This document shows, piece after piece, positions 23,781-35,625 of a stretch of 64,000 nucleotides of DNA. This DNA is from Sphagnum compactum (taxonomy: Eukaryota > Bryophyta > Sphagnopsida > Sphagnales), in assembly GCA_965153455.1 (NCBI GenBank), contig OZ234503.1, forward strand, positions 1,612,001-1,676,000, in the 5' to 3' direction. The number at the start of each line of letters is the position of its first letter. Position 1 is the stretch's first letter. The notes beneath the pieces are model-generated. The model searched no databases. It had not been told where the DNA came from and saw only the letters and a list, made by a program, of their open reading frames with translations. A program made the position numbers and the translations under genes.

Positions 23781-26700
23781 ATGGAGGAAGAAGGGACAGC
23801 ACAAGAAAATGAAGGTGCGAGAACTGCTTCTTCTGCTGTTGCTCCTGCTAGTGGCGCAACTCTTGAGTGTGGCGCATTGGAGCAAGTGGGCAAGTTTTTG
23901 GGCTTCCTTGGTTTGTGTTTCGTGCTCTTCGTCATAGGGATTGTGAAAGGTATGAAAAACCCCCGCCAGCTCATAATTTTCACTGATTTGCATTTTGTTC
24001 ACTTGTTTGCTTGTTTATTTGTTTGTTTGTTTGTTGTTGTCAGACTATCTTTTATAATTTTTATGCGTAGGGCTTTTTGTGGAACTTGTGAAAGGTGTGA
24101 ATAAATCTCACCAGCTGCTCTGATTTGTATTTTGTTGCTGTGTTGTTGTTGGTTGAGTTTGTTTATCATCTTTGTGTGTAGCCAGTTTTTTCCTTCGCTT
24201 CAAGAGTTGCAGAAAAACAAATACTGTCTTGACGTAGTTCTCCTTCTCTCTCTCTCTCTCTCTCTCTTCAATTGTGTCTGAACTATTTTTGATTTTTGAT
24301 TTTTTGATTTTTTTTTGTGTGAAGTTCAGAGTGGGTAATAATCTGTGTCCATTTCAGGTTTTGGGAACACAAGTGCAACTATTTCCTTTTATCCAAGTAG
24401 TGATTCCTCTAATCTTCTCAGAGAGCTTGGTGTTGAGATATCTGTAGCATCATTACGTCGTCTTTTCATGTCTCTGGTTTTGTGAGCTCTTCAAGTAGTC
24501 ATGTGACATTTTGGTCTAGAATCTGCATATCAAGCTTCCGGCTACATTTCATGCATGCTTTTTTGGTCAATGGCTTTTGTAATGGATGTTGTTGCTTCAT
24601 GTGTGCATTGCACATACCTTAGAGCACAACAAGAAGTTAGTCAGTACAAAAAGAAAAAGTGTATATCTGGAAGGAAACCGCTAAATAAAGAGTGGTGCAA
24701 TGACAATTGTGGCATGGTTTTCAGGGGCAATTGTGGGACCGCCGTCAGTATTGATAATGTTTGCAGGGCACATGGCAGTGGTGATTGGGCTCTGGCCCGT
24801 CCATGTCACGTGCACCTATCGCACTCTTGCAATGTATGCACTCCATTTTCTCCTGTGTCTGATCAGGTTTTTTTTTAATCAAAGGAGAATTTTGATGGCC
24901 TTTGTGGGATGTGTGACCAGTGTTTTGATGTAAGTTGTATGGAGCAGAGAGAGCATTTCTCGACAGCATTTAGTTTTGAGTCCATGTTTTCAGCGTCTTT
25001 CTTTGTGTCTGATACATTGGGGGAAATGACAGGACCAAGAAGCTTGGAATTGTGGTGAAGGTGCTGTCACTAGTCCTGCTCCCCATCCCATTGCTGCTTT
25101 GGCCTCTTGCTGTTGCTATTGGGAGCTTGCTGGCAGGTGTAGGTTATGGTTTCGGCCAACCCTTGGTGGCAACTTTTGAGGCAGTTGGTGAGAGTAGGGA
25201 TGCCAAGCTTTTCCATTCTCTTACGGTATGATTTAGATTCTCTCCTTTTGACATCTCTTATGATGTTACTGTGTGCTTGCATGTGCATCACAATAGTTTT
25301 GGCTTATGCAGAGATTGGTGTTAACTTTGTGCATTCAATTTTGCAGAATTTTCAGGAAATGTGGTTTTCCTGTGCTTTTAACTGCAGGATGGCACCTACA
25401 GCACATTGAAGGGTAGCTGTACTGTTGTGCGTGATTTTACTGATTTCACATTCCATTCATACTTTGATTTGATTGATGAATTTCGTACTGGAGAACCAAA
25501 AGGAGGCAAGCCATTGGATGTCAAGTAAGGTTTCTGTACTGTTGGCCTGAACCATACTGTTGAGAGTGGTTCTTGTAGTAAGATCAGTTGTGGTGAATGA
25601 TCATAAATCCAGTTGCCTAATAATCAAGCACAGTTGACATCTTGCAAGGAGTAGTGGGATTAAAACCTCAAGGTATTGTATTTGCTAACTATGACCGAAA
25701 ACTTAGCAATGATAAAGTCTCTTGGGCCATCCAAAGTGTTTGTAAACTTAGGGGCTTCCAAGTCCTTGAGGCAATCTAGGCCACCATCTTGCCTCAGAAA
25801 TTGACCACATTCTAGGAGACATTGCCTTAGGGTTGAAGAGATGCTGCCTTATGCTTTTCAATGAACAGGATGCTCTTTTAGATAATGAAACCCCTGGTAA
25901 TATGGGAATGGCAAGAGGCAAACTTCAATGAATCACCATTCTCTGGTTATCTTTGCTTATTGACCCTTGAACAGCAGTATTTCGCAAGAGGCACTCTTCA
26001 ATGAATCACCATTCTCTGGTTATCTTTGCTTATTGACCTTGAACAGTAGTATTTTTTTGCTCAGTCTTAGAAGACTGTATTTTGTGAGAAGAGTGAGGAG
26101 TAAAAGGTCTTATCTTACCTGATTGGAAACAAACAGTCAGATATCTTACTTTCTCCATGTGGTTGTGAGCAGGTTAGCAGATATTCCAGGATGTATATTT
26201 GTGGGGCTGTTGGGGATGGTTGTTGACACACTATTGATCAGCTCAGTGGCACTGGCTAAGAGCCCTTTGATGCTGCTCAAAGGATGGAAACAGCTGACTA
26301 TGGACTTGTTGGGACAACAAGGATCTTGTGTGGATGCAGCATGTGTACCTCTCGTTGGCCTCGCAATCTTGCTGTGGCCCTTGGTTGTGTGTGCCACTGT
26401 ATTCACTGCCATGATTTGCAGTCCCTTTTTTGGACTCTTCAGTGCAGTTATTGTGTATCAGGTGGGAGATCTCTCACCCATCAGTCTCCTCAACTCATGT
26501 AACTCATGTAGATGAGTGACTGTCATAAATGCACTGTGGAGAACAACAGCAGGATGCATGCTGCCAATTTTCTCAAACGAGACGCAATAATTGATTCACT
26601 TATCAAATGTTGAGAGGCAGTTGGAGATATTTGAGCTGAAGTAATTTGAAATTTTCAAGAGCATCCCAAAGTTCTTTCATGAAAAGTGTCTGTATTTCAG

Positions 26701-29107
26701 GAAAGCACCCTTCTTTCAATATGCTTTGCTGTTTCTATCAGACATCTTTTCCTAGAGGAGAGGGGGGGTTGGGGTATAGTGTGCTAACATCCCCAGCTTA
26801 AACTGAGTGAAAGAAGGGAAGCATACACCCAGGTAAAATGGTACATGCATCAGTAATGTGTTTGCTGCTGGAAGACAAGCTATTAAGATCCACTGAAATT
26901 GCAGGAAAGTTCCTTATTTTTTGGGCTGTCACACATAGTGGCAGTGGTGGCTGAGTTTGATGAGTATTCCAACGATTTCCTGTATTTGAATGAAGGCTCT
27001 TGTCTCCCAAGGTATCAATCACCCCTACAGTTCTGAGACTGATAGATTTTAACTCTGCAGATACTCTTTTGAGGTTTGTATGACTGAGGCTCATTTGTAC
27101 TGTCAAGATTTGGTTGCTCTGACCCCCTTCAACCTCTTACTTCCCCGCTTAGTACTGAATTGATGTATTCAATTAGTTTATCACAAGACTTCTGGTTTTT
27201 GTGCAGCCAGGCCCAGGTATCGCAGGAATATGGTGGAAAGCAACAGGTCAGGGGTTGCATCGAAGCCTGATGTTGAAAGTGGAACTAAAGAAACAGCTAC
27301 ACAGGAAAGTTTAACTCAGATTCCACAACTCACTACTCAACGCTCACTCAAGCAGACATTGCAGGAAGTGAAGTTGGTTCAGGTTAGTATATGGAAACCT
27401 GAGCTCATGACACTGGTAATTTGAGGAGATGCATTTTAGAATTAGACTGTCTTCTGTAAACTCTTGGTAAGCCTAAGATGTTTTATTGCACTCTATCAAC
27501 ATTAACATCCCCATGTGTGCAGTGTAGATATCAAGGAGTTTAAGATTGCAGCGGTATATGTATTTTGCTGTTTTGTCTCCACTTGCTCAAGCATAATGCA
27601 GATGATGCAGATATGGGACCACAGCTTCAAGAACATGGAGAGCGGAGGGAAAGTTCTGATTGATGCTGGTGTGTTGAGGCTTTGTGATCTGGAAGCTTTT
27701 ATCAAAAACAGTAGGAACCCAAAGATAAAATGGGTTGCAGTTGGACTAAATTCATATTCCACCCTCAAGCATCTTGTTGCATCAGCCAAGTCTGGCACAG
27801 TTGGATTACTACTTCGTAAGTGATGTTTCATCTGGTCATTTTACTTTGCCTGTATTTCAAATGTACATGGTACACTGGTGAGCAACCTCATTTACTTTGG
27901 CTGTACTTCCACTGGACCAAAAGGCCTCCATCTTTCAGGATGTGTGGAAGGAATACACATGGATAAAAGAGGTGGTCCACATTCATCTAACATGTTAGTT
28001 CCTCATGTCCATGACCATCTTGGGGTGCAGGCCATTGACTTGTGCAATTTCTGGTCATACTGCCTCTGGTTCCTGTAGTTTCATGGGTTGGTAATTTGAA
28101 AGGATCATGCAATGCAAGCACCATGGTTTTGCTTTTCTCCTTAATACACAAATTGCAGACATACTTTTCAGGTCTCAGTATGTGTGGGAGGTTTAGGAGA
28201 TGCCTTGATTTTTCTTTTCTCCTTTTTAGCCAAACTGCAGAGATACTTGTAAAGCTTTGGTATGTCTGGGATGTCTAGGAGATTCTCCTTGAGTATTAAA
28301 TTGTTGAATGCATTGCACACACAGTTGTTGCCAAAGGTTTTGTATACAACCACTTGAGCTTTGCCTGTTTCTGATAGAGCTCCTTGTATTGGCATGAGCA
28401 GGTGATGGAACTGAAGTGACATCTTTCAACCAACCACAGGAGCGTGTGGCACAGTGGTTCTTTGAGCCTTTGTTAACAATAAGAGACCAGTTACGGGCTG
28501 CGCATCTGCAGGAGAGTGAGGAGCATTATTTGGAAAAGTTGGTGCTAATTGTGGGTAATGAGGAGCACATTAATGCATGGGATAATGGTGCAGTGGAACC
28601 TGATGATGGTATGCGCAAGGGTGAACTGCAAGCTCTTGCTCGCAGGTGTGTTCTGTGTGTAGTTTTTTTGGTGCTTGGGTTGTTGCAATTTAGATTCAAT
28701 TTCAGATGATTTGTGTGAACAAAAGGTAGCTTTGAAGTGAGCTTTTCTATCCTACTCAACACGAAGATCCTTAGCAAAAAATTACTGTGTTGCTGAGGAC
28801 TGCCTGGAACTTGAAGACAGACAAGTTTTGTGCTGAGAGCAGGCATTGAGAGTCCTGGGTTGTTTGCTGCAGGCTGCAGGGCATTACAACTTCAATTGCC
28901 AGACTTCCTACACATCGTCGCCGCTTTGAAGCCTTAATAAAGAGTCTACTTCCATATGCACAAGAAAGGAGCACTAAAATTCAAGCGAATGACACAGGAC
29001 ATGTGATCCAGACAGGATTGGACAAACCAGGAAGCATCAAGAAAGACTCATTTCGAAGCAGCTTCCAGGAACCAAGCCCACATGTGACAGGAGATGAGAC
29101 TGTGTAG
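23781..29107 (+). CDS. At3g27390-family multipass membrane protein, 619 aa, ten exons
   Basis: Plant membrane protein family of unknown function (Arabidopsis At3g27390 and relatives, about 580-600 aa). Exons: 23781-23949, 24725-24833, 25033-25225, 25388-25524, 26173-26461, 26905-27011, 27211-27382, 27611-27815, 28402-28645 and 28873-29107. All phases agree and sum to 1860 bases. After an acidic N-terminus, hydrophobic segments lie around residues 38-80 and 98-140, then again at 205-235 and 265-298. Recognised conserved blocks are GLWPVHV (87-93), FHSYFDLID, KSPLMLLKGW, VPLVGLAILLWPL (263-275), FDEYSND, GSCLPRP.YRR, and a soluble C-terminal part with QLRAAHLQESEEHYLEKLVL and ELQALARRLQGIT. The last exon ends in a short family-variable tail. 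Exon 7 uses the second of two nearby acceptors (GCAGCCAG). The exon 8 start could also be nine bases upstream. Confidence 0.93.
25915..26053. repeat. 73 bp tandem duplication in intron 4
   Basis: CTTCAATGAATCACCATTCT and the following roughly 45 bases, ending in GAACAG(C/T)AGTATTT, occur at 25923 and 25996, nearly identical. This is a recent duplication inside the fourth intron of the membrane-protein gene. Confidence 0.85.
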
Positions 29108-29378
29108 TTCTACAGGTTCAGTTGGCAATAGTTGCTGTCAATGCAGAGTATTTTGTCTCTATTAATTCCCATTGATAATGCCATAGTTGGAGTTCCAATC
29201 TCCTTCTGTTTTGGAATGTACATTAAGACACTGAATCCATGTAAAGTGCTCAATTGCTGGTTGAGGTCTCCTCCATTTACTAGATTGACCCTGTCAACCT
29301 TGTTGTTACTACCAACAATGTCTAGCTTTTAAGCAATTTTTTTTGTTCTTTTCATGTTCTTGAGAAGGAAACTTGAAG

Positions 29379-29384
29379 AATAAA
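29379..29384 (+). terminator. Poly(A) signal AATAAA of the membrane-protein gene
   Basis: Canonical AATAAA about 270 bases after the stop codon at 29107, preceded by a T-rich upstream element (29338-29352). It is the first perfect signal after the stop. Cleavage would be expected around 29400. Confidence 0.5.
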
Positions 29385-29893
29385 ATCAGATTCACATCAG
29401 TTCACATCTGGATCTCCTGATTGATGGGTGGAAGGGAGACTTATTTGCAGGTTGAAAGGAGAAGGGAGATATATATGGCAATATCAATCACCTCAACCCA
29501 AAGTTTTTAGGTAATTTTCTAATTTTAACACATTTTGGGTATATTGTATTAGGGTTTTTTTCTTTTATTGAGAAGACTCCATTTTGCTAGGGTGTGTATG
29601 ACGCAGTTGTAATGTTGAGTTTATTCACAAAAAAGTCATTTGCATTATTATAAACATGAGGGAATTACTATAGAATCCCACCCTGGCTTTTCTTGGACTG
29701 GATCTGAGTCCAAGGTCGGAAGAAAACCAACCTTATCTGGGGTGGGTCTTATGGTGGGTCTTCTCCCATAAAGAACTGTTGGGTCAGGTTTTGAGATCTG
29801 TACCCTGGCTGAAACCAGCCAACATTGGTTCAAGATTTCCATTACTGAAGATCTGAAATCCAAAACTCAGCTGATACATGTTGAGTTCTGTAA
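29385..29893. other. Intergenic stretch, no gene seen
   Basis: The minus-strand ORF at 29648-29863 has no family motif. The phrase CCAACATTGGTT (29818) recurs near 34980, suggesting an old shared repeat, but the match is too short to name. Confidence 0.4.
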
Positions 29894-30027
29894 GCAGCAA
29901 TTTAGCCTCTATCATAACTGGAAGCTTCCATTGAAAATTTACCACCTTCAACTATAAGACTAATCAAGTATAAACTAATAATTGAAGATGGTAAATTTTC
30001 AATAGAATCTTCCTCTGTAATTGCTGC
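29894..30027. other. Imperfect hairpin, 32 bp stem with few mismatches
   Basis: 29920-29951 (GGAAGCTTCCATTGAAAATT..) pairs with 29982-30013 with four mismatches and a 30-base loop. After a one-sided bulge, GCAGCAATT (29894) pairs with AATTGCTGC near 30019-30027. It lies about 0.8 kb downstream of the membrane-protein stop. It could be a small foldback transposon or, if transcribed, a small-RNA precursor. Confidence 0.65.
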
Positions 30028-30333
30028 AAGGTGAGCAGTTGCAGTCATTGTTACATTGTCCAAGTGGAATGTGAAAAATACTCCAGTTAGATAATCCCTT
30101 GTTATTAGGATTAAGGTAGTATATTTGTGACTCCTATTAATTAGTTGTGGAACCTCCAAAGTTCAAAAAAATTCTTCTGTAATGGGCATCTTTTGATTGG
30201 CTCAGCACCAAATTTTCTAGAAATGTGGATGGTTCCCAATAGAAACATCCCTTTGGCCCCACACTCCCAAAACAAGGTGTCACAAACACACAGGCCCTGC
30301 CTATAGATGATATCTTGTAGATGTATTTAAAAC

Positions 30334-30460
30334 ATGTCTATAGAAATATATATGTTTGTGTGCATGGATTTGTCTATATATGTATGTATCTATGTTTATG
30401 TATATATGAATGTATATATGTTTTCATATATAAGTGTGCATGGGTACATGTATATGTATA
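30334..30460. repeat. Degenerate (TATG/TATA)n low-complexity run
   Basis: Repeated ATATATGTATGT / TATATATGT words. The small ORF reading through it is composition-driven. Confidence 0.6.
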
Positions 30461-30689
30461 TAAAAATCACCCAAGAACTTTCTATCATATTTGAATTTTA
30501 TGTTAAAAACCAATATAGACAAGAACAAGAATTTCAATAAAAAACATGTCTCCACCGATGATCATTTATAATTAAAAGAGAGATAGCAAAAGTTATCATT
30601 AGGAAAATGAGGACAAAGACTTAATATTGAAAATAACATATTTTATAAAAAAATTATAAATAAATAAATGGGAAAAGCGTTGCAATGTC

Positions 30690-30847
30690 CATTCACCTCA
30701 CTAAGGTAACAAGGAGATGACTATCTTCACCAGTCAATTACCATCTATCTCATTAAGGTAGCAATGAGGTGACTCCTTACTTCACCAAGCAACAACCATT
30801 CACCTCATTGAGGTAGCAATGAGGTGGCTACTTGCTTCACACACACA

Positions 30848-30870
<23 letters not shown>
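30690..30870. repeat. About 50-56 bp tandem repeat followed by a (CT)n tract
   Basis: Phrases CA(C/T)CTCA(C/T)T(A/G)AGGTA(G/A)CAA(G/T)GAG(A/G)TGAC and TTCAC(C/A)A.. recur near 30695, 30748 and 30804. The array runs into ACACACACTCTCTCTCTC at 30840-30877. Non-coding. Confidence 0.6.
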
Positions 30871-30878
<8 letters not shown>

Positions 30879-30889
30879 AAGGGAAAGAA

Positions 30890-31055
30890 CCAAAAATCCT
30901 CACACCTCATCCCCACTCCCTCCTCCCCCAAAAATTAGGAAATATTAGCCCTTCCAACTACAAGGCTAACAATAATGTTGGCTCTAACAGTTTTCTATTT
31001 TTCACACTACCTATTTGTGGCCATTTTTGACTTGGGCTAATGGCAGGGGCTGGGA
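30890..31055 (+). repeat. Dispersed repeat family A, copy 3
   Basis: Shares the closing part of the family A repeat: a C-rich run near 30910, ..GTGGCCATTTTTGACTTGGG and CTAATGGCAGGGGC, compared with CACCATTTTTGGCTTGGGCT and AATGGTAGGGGC at 5656-5685. Same orientation as the other two copies, 25 kb away. Confidence 0.6.
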
Positions 31056-31212
31056 GAGTAGGTGTATCTTGAGTTGTGTAGAGAAAATATAGATGAACCT
31101 TGACATGTAATGATTTCTTTACTCCATTTTTTTGAAATTAATAAAATTTATGAAGAAGATTTGAGCACTGTTTTTTCTCAGTTATGAAATTGTGTTGTGT
31201 TGAAGAATTAAC

Positions 31213-31332
31213 CTCCATAGCTTTGGCTATAGCTTCGAGTCAGATTTACCTTCCATAGCTTTGGCTATAGCTTCGAGTCAGATTTACCTTCCATAGCTTT
31301 GGCTATAGCTTGGAGTCAGATTTACCTTCCAG
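31213..31332. repeat. 38 bp tandem repeat, three copies
   Basis: TCCATAGCTTTGGCTATAGC.. starts at 31214, 31252 and 31290, nearly identical over 38 bases, followed by a partial fourth. Each unit contains the palindrome-like ATAGCTTTGGCTAT. Confidence 0.9.
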
Positions 31333-31443
31333 CTTGCAACTATGTTTCTAGAGTTTCAATTGAAAAGTTGACCTCTATCGAAGTTTCTGTAAAGTCAGTC
31401 TGGAGATTGCTCTGGTGCCGACAGTGCGACTCCACATAAGAAA

Positions 31444-31506
31444 TGGGGGAAATGGGCGTCATTTGCTACATTTGGTACATTGAAAAGAATGACGCCCATT
31501 TCCCCA
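31444..31506. other. Perfect 18 bp stem hairpin, 24 nt loop
   Basis: GGGGAAATGGGCGTCATT (31446-31463) and its exact reverse complement (31488-31505). One extra G on the left flank allows a slightly longer stem with a bulge. It is GC-rich relative to the surroundings. Confidence 0.85.
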
Positions 31507-31663
31507 TTGCTAACCATTTTTCTCAATAGTGTCAAAGTCTATGTGAGCATTTTGTGTGGGTCAGGAACGACTTTTTGAACATACCAGCCTGGTCCTGGAA
31601 TTGGGTCCATTTCAAAACTTTCATACCAATCTGGACCTCTTCTTGGGTCGGTGGCTGATTTCT

Positions 31664-31812
31664 GCCTGCCTATGAGGCAGGTAGAAGCCCCAATAGCAGG
31701 CTTCTACCCAAGCCTGGTAGAGGACTTGAGGTATAAGGTATTATACCTGCCTGGGTATAAGGCAGGTATAATAGGTATATACCCGGCATTACCTCAAGTC
31801 CTCCACCAAGCT
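31664..31812. other. Cluster of three nested stem-loops (foldback DNA)
   Basis: Stem 1: CCTGCC/GGCAGG around 31664-31680. Stem 2: GGTAGAAGCC (31680-31689) with GGCTTCTACC (31699-31708). Stem 3: outer arms 31711-31733 and 31790-31812 (21 of 23 matching), enclosing the perfect 13 bp stem TATTATACCTGCC (31739-31751) with 31761-31773. The overlapping 61-codon ORF is a by-product of the palindromes. Confidence 0.8.
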
Positions 31813-31899
31813 GGTATCACCCACAAAGAGAAATAAAAATTTAAAAACTTGAAAAGAAAATGATTTTGAAGGTTTTCAGTTGCCATAAATGGGGGGAAA

Positions 31900-32174
31900 A
31901 AGGTACTTGGTTTTCATTGTGTACCATAGTACCTTTAGCATTCCTGCATCTTCTTGCCAATCAATATATATATATAATTTTTTCATTCCAGTAGTTACAA
32001 TAATATTTCTTGATTTACTAGCACTTTTCAATGACCATGTACATTAGGTAGCAACAAAATTTCTAAAACTTCCAGGTATGGTGCACAACTAATTTTGAAA
32101 AATCTGGCATTTATTAAAAATAATTTAATCATTGCTAGAATGGTAAAGTTACTATGGTATAGAAGCATGATTAA
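31900..32174 (+). repeat. Dispersed repeat family C, left copy
   Basis: 32087-32174 matches 36621-36708 in the same orientation over about 85 bases (AACTAATTTTGA..GGCATTTATT..AATAATTTAAT.ATTGCTAG AATGGTAA..CTATGGTAT). Weaker matches upstream (GTA.TAGTACCTTTA.CATT) extend it to about 31900. Confidence 0.65.
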
Positions 32175-34118
32175 ATATTGGTATTTTTAAAATAATTTTT
32201 ATAAGCAACTTTGGCTAAATCTTCATTGGCATGATCACCACTGGTAATGGAAAATTGCCATTAAAAAATGCCTTAAAAGAATATGAATTCATTCTAATCT
32301 ATTCTATTTCATGAATGAAGGAATACAAGAGTAGAGTATTTATAATGTTTAGGTGTTAATTATCAGTACGTATACTAGTCACGTAACGCTAACATTAATA
32401 TGACTAGTAATTAGTTTAAATACAAATTTAAATAAACAAAAATTCCGAAAAAAAACACTGGTATGGCTTAACATCATAACTGATTAATATGTTCTTTGAT
32501 ACTAGTACTCGTACCAATATTGTTTACCCAGGTTAGGTTGTAATCCATATATTGGTCCAACACTGGTCAAGAAGATGCTCGATTTTGCATGTAGTAGTCA
32601 TCCTTGATTGTCATGTCCACCGTTTTTGTATTGAACTGATCATGCAATTAAGCGCATGCCCCACAACAACAATAAAATGACACGGACTTTTTGGATGAAG
32701 ATTTGCAGTTAAGCATTGTGAAAGTGTTGTTGGGGGCTAGTAAAAATCCACTTGTTAGTAAGGCCTTCAAAAAGCACCAATCTTATAGTACCTGGGCAGT
32801 TTTGGCATAATTTTTTTTTCATTTTATTAATTCAAAATAATAATTTATGCAAAATATTCAAAAATCCAATCAAACTGTTGCAGTAGCACTTGCAAGCAAG
32901 TAGATTGGAACTTTGGCCCTATCTAAGGAAAATAAAGTTGAATGTGAACCATCTAACCACAAGGACAACATGAAAGCTATAAAGACAACTCTAGTTTTAT
33001 TATCTTTATTTTTTCTTTATAAAAAATTCCATAATTAAAAATTGAAGTGTCAAATTAATTTTTTTTAAATTATATTAATCAAAGTTGCCCATGTAGTATG
33101 CTAAGTAGGAAATGATTTATTTATTGGTCAAAAATTTTGATTGGCCCAAGTGTTGACCCTTAAATAATCAATCACTTTGTACAATCCATATTTTCAAGTT
33201 TATGGGTAAGGGATTAGTGCTTCTAAAAATTTCTTGAAGGAGCGAGGAGCGAGGGATCCTAGGCAGAATTTGATTTAATTGATGACATTATTTCAAAGAA
33301 CTCTTAAAACTGTAGCCAATAGACATAAATGTGATGACACCTTCCCCGAAAAAATAGTTTTATGGCCCTTTAAGATAAATTATTTTTTTTAAAAAAATTG
33401 CAATAAAATGTTTCATTTTCAGAAAATTGTCTCACCTTTTGGCAATTTTTCGAAAAAAAAAAAAAACTAGTACGGATGGAAGAGAAATTAACATTGTGGG
33501 TTGGATGGGCTAAATATTGATAAAGGCTCAAATGAGCACTACTGTTGGCCATGCTCTACAAGCATCTCCCTCTCTACCCATTAAATGGTCTCTACAAAAT
33601 ACATTGGAGGAAATACAACATTAAATAATAATGTGAAATTGAGTTTCAACTTGTATACTTACATGCATACTTACATGCATTTCTTTTGTGAAATTTGGTT
33701 AATTTTCCAGGAGTGAAATTAGGTAGGCTAGTAATGAGCTTTTGATTGCTGACCCTAATGAAGATTATTTGCTAATGTTGTTTGGGTCAATTGATTTCCA
33801 TGGATTCAAGCTCTCAAGATGCTACTACATGCATGAAAGACTCGCCTACTTCGTCACATACATTCCTTTCACAATGCTTACCAGTTTAAATTACCATGTA
33901 ATTTTGACACACTCCAATTAATCCAAGCCCACCACAAGTAATGAAACTCAAGATCGATTGAAGGGTGAAGAGAAAACATGATAAAGTATCAAATGAGATC
34001 AAGTAGTGGATTTGAACATCATCACAGCTTGCAGGGTGACTCCCTTGAGTAGCTCCACCCAGGTCCCATACCCCCTATTTGGGCTTCCACCATTGTTTAC
34101 CACATCTAACAAACAATG
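32175..34118. other. AT-rich intergenic region, no gene seen
   Basis: Short ORFs only. 33240-33265 contains GGAGCGAGGAGCGAGGGAT, a small GAGCGAG duplication. Nothing else is supported. Confidence 0.45.
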
Positions 34119-34121
34119 TTA

Positions 34122-34456
34122 GGCCCACTTTAGATGGGGGTCCAGGGTCCAAATTCTTCGGACCTAATTTGGGTTGATTTGAAGCAAATTGAATTCTTGA
34201 GTTGGACCCTGTATTGGACCCTATATTGCATCTTGGTTCTTCAAATCATAAGCTCTCTCTTTTTAGCTCTTTTTTGGGTTCAAATCACTTTAATTTTCCT
34301 CCAAAATCGTGCCATGTAAGTTTAGTCTCAATTTGCCACTTCTTGGTCTCAGATCCTCATCTAAAGGATGTGTGTCCAATTTATGGCTCTTATCCAATTG
34401 TAGGATTGCTCTATTCCATTGGACCCTAGACCTTGGACCTTCATCTAAAGTGGCCC
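34122..34456. mobile_element. 335 bp MITE, PIF/Harbinger (Tourist)-like
   Basis: Terminal inverted repeats start GGCCCACTTTAGATG (34122) and, read from the right end, GGGCCACTTTAGATG (34456). The match continues inward as GGTCCA..GGGTCCAA. The element is flanked on both sides by TTA (34119-34121 and 34457-34459). A 3 bp TTA/TAA target duplication and termini starting with GG are the hallmarks of PIF/Harbinger elements. There is no coding capacity, so it needs a transposase from elsewhere. Confidence 0.8.
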
Positions 34457-34459
34457 TTA

Positions 34460-35103
34460 ATTTCCCAATTTTTTACAAAATAAAGTGAAATTTTATTGAA
34501 ATACAATCACATGACCCAATCATTATAGCCAACCAATCAAGAGCAATCATTTTCATGTTCAATGATTTTCACATGTCATGTATCCCATGCACATTTATTA
34601 GCTTTAGCATTCACCTATGCTTTTGTTAGAAATTACACCCTTGAAATAAACTTTTGTAAACGAGTTTAGATTATTAAGGTAGACACATTGAATTTTTTTG
34701 AAAAGTTGACAAGTAAGCAGAACTTTATAGGTAAGTAACTTGTTGTAAAACTCTATCCTTATATAATCTCTAACCTTGGGGAATGTTAGAGTAGAAATGG
34801 ACTCAGACTTTTTATTGAACTGATCCCAAAGGCTCTTGAATTTTTCAAAAATTGTCAAATTGGAAATTGCAAGTTTAAAATTTTTAAAAGTCAAGCTCAA
34901 ACTCACACCCAGAGAACCAACCACAACCTTTAAAATGTCAAATCTGGGACCAGAGGTTCTTTCAGAAAAGACCCAACCAACCAACATTGGTTTATATCTG
35001 TGTTCTGTGGTTCTCTCTCTTTCAAAGGGAGAACCGAAAATAGAAACTTGGCGCTCCTGTTTGGTGTCAGACTATAACATAGTAGAGTTATGGGGAAAGT
35101 ACC
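34460..35103. other. Intergenic, no supported gene
   Basis: A 127-codon minus ORF (34604-34987) has no family motif and lies in AT-rich sequence. Not annotated as a gene. Confidence 0.4.
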
Positions 35104-35625
35104 CCAAACTGATTTTCTTAGTCTCCTACTCAGTTTCATAAAACAATAGAGTTATCCATAAAGTCAAGTGATAAGGGGGCAAGAATGGCCTGTTTCAGCA
35201 TAATAGAGCATCAAACGTGTAACTGGGAATGAACATTTTACAAAAGGAAATAACCGGGACCCAAACTAGTTTTTCCACCAATTTTGGCGGTAAACTGAGT
35301 TTCATCCTGTGTTTCCTTTTTCCTGAGCGCCTGCACTCCTGCACAACATATATTTTCACTCCTCCGACCTGTACGATTACTATAATTAGTCTCGAACCTT
35401 GTGCATTAAATGCTGAGTTTCAGCATTTCATACCCGGATTTAATAAAATTTCCTTTCTTTGTGGACACCACTGAAAGAGGGGATAGGGGGCGAAAGCAGA
35501 GGAGATAGGGGTTGAAACAGAGGGTGACATTACGGATAACTATATTATATACCTAGTTTCATGGGGAAAAGAGGGGACCAAACTGATTTTCTCAGTCTAC
35601 TATTTAGTTTCATAAAACAATACCT
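35104..35625 (+). repeat. Direct repeat pair about 474 bp apart
   Basis: CCAAACTGATTTTCT(T/C)AGTC..AGTTTCATAAAACAATA at 35104-35148 and 35578-35623, each preceded by a GGGGAAA(G/A) box. A shorter relative, ACCCAAACTAGTTTTTCCACC, is at about 35258. It looks like a diverged tandem array with a unit of about 470 bp. Confidence 0.6.

Noticed and set aside
23402-23983. 193-codon minus-strand ORF with a Pro run
   Set aside because: It is the reverse of the GGA/CT leader and exon 1 of the membrane-protein gene; low complexity explains it.
34604-34987. 127-codon minus-strand ORF
   Set aside because: AT-driven, no recognisable family, and overlaps diverged repeat words shared with 29.8 kb.
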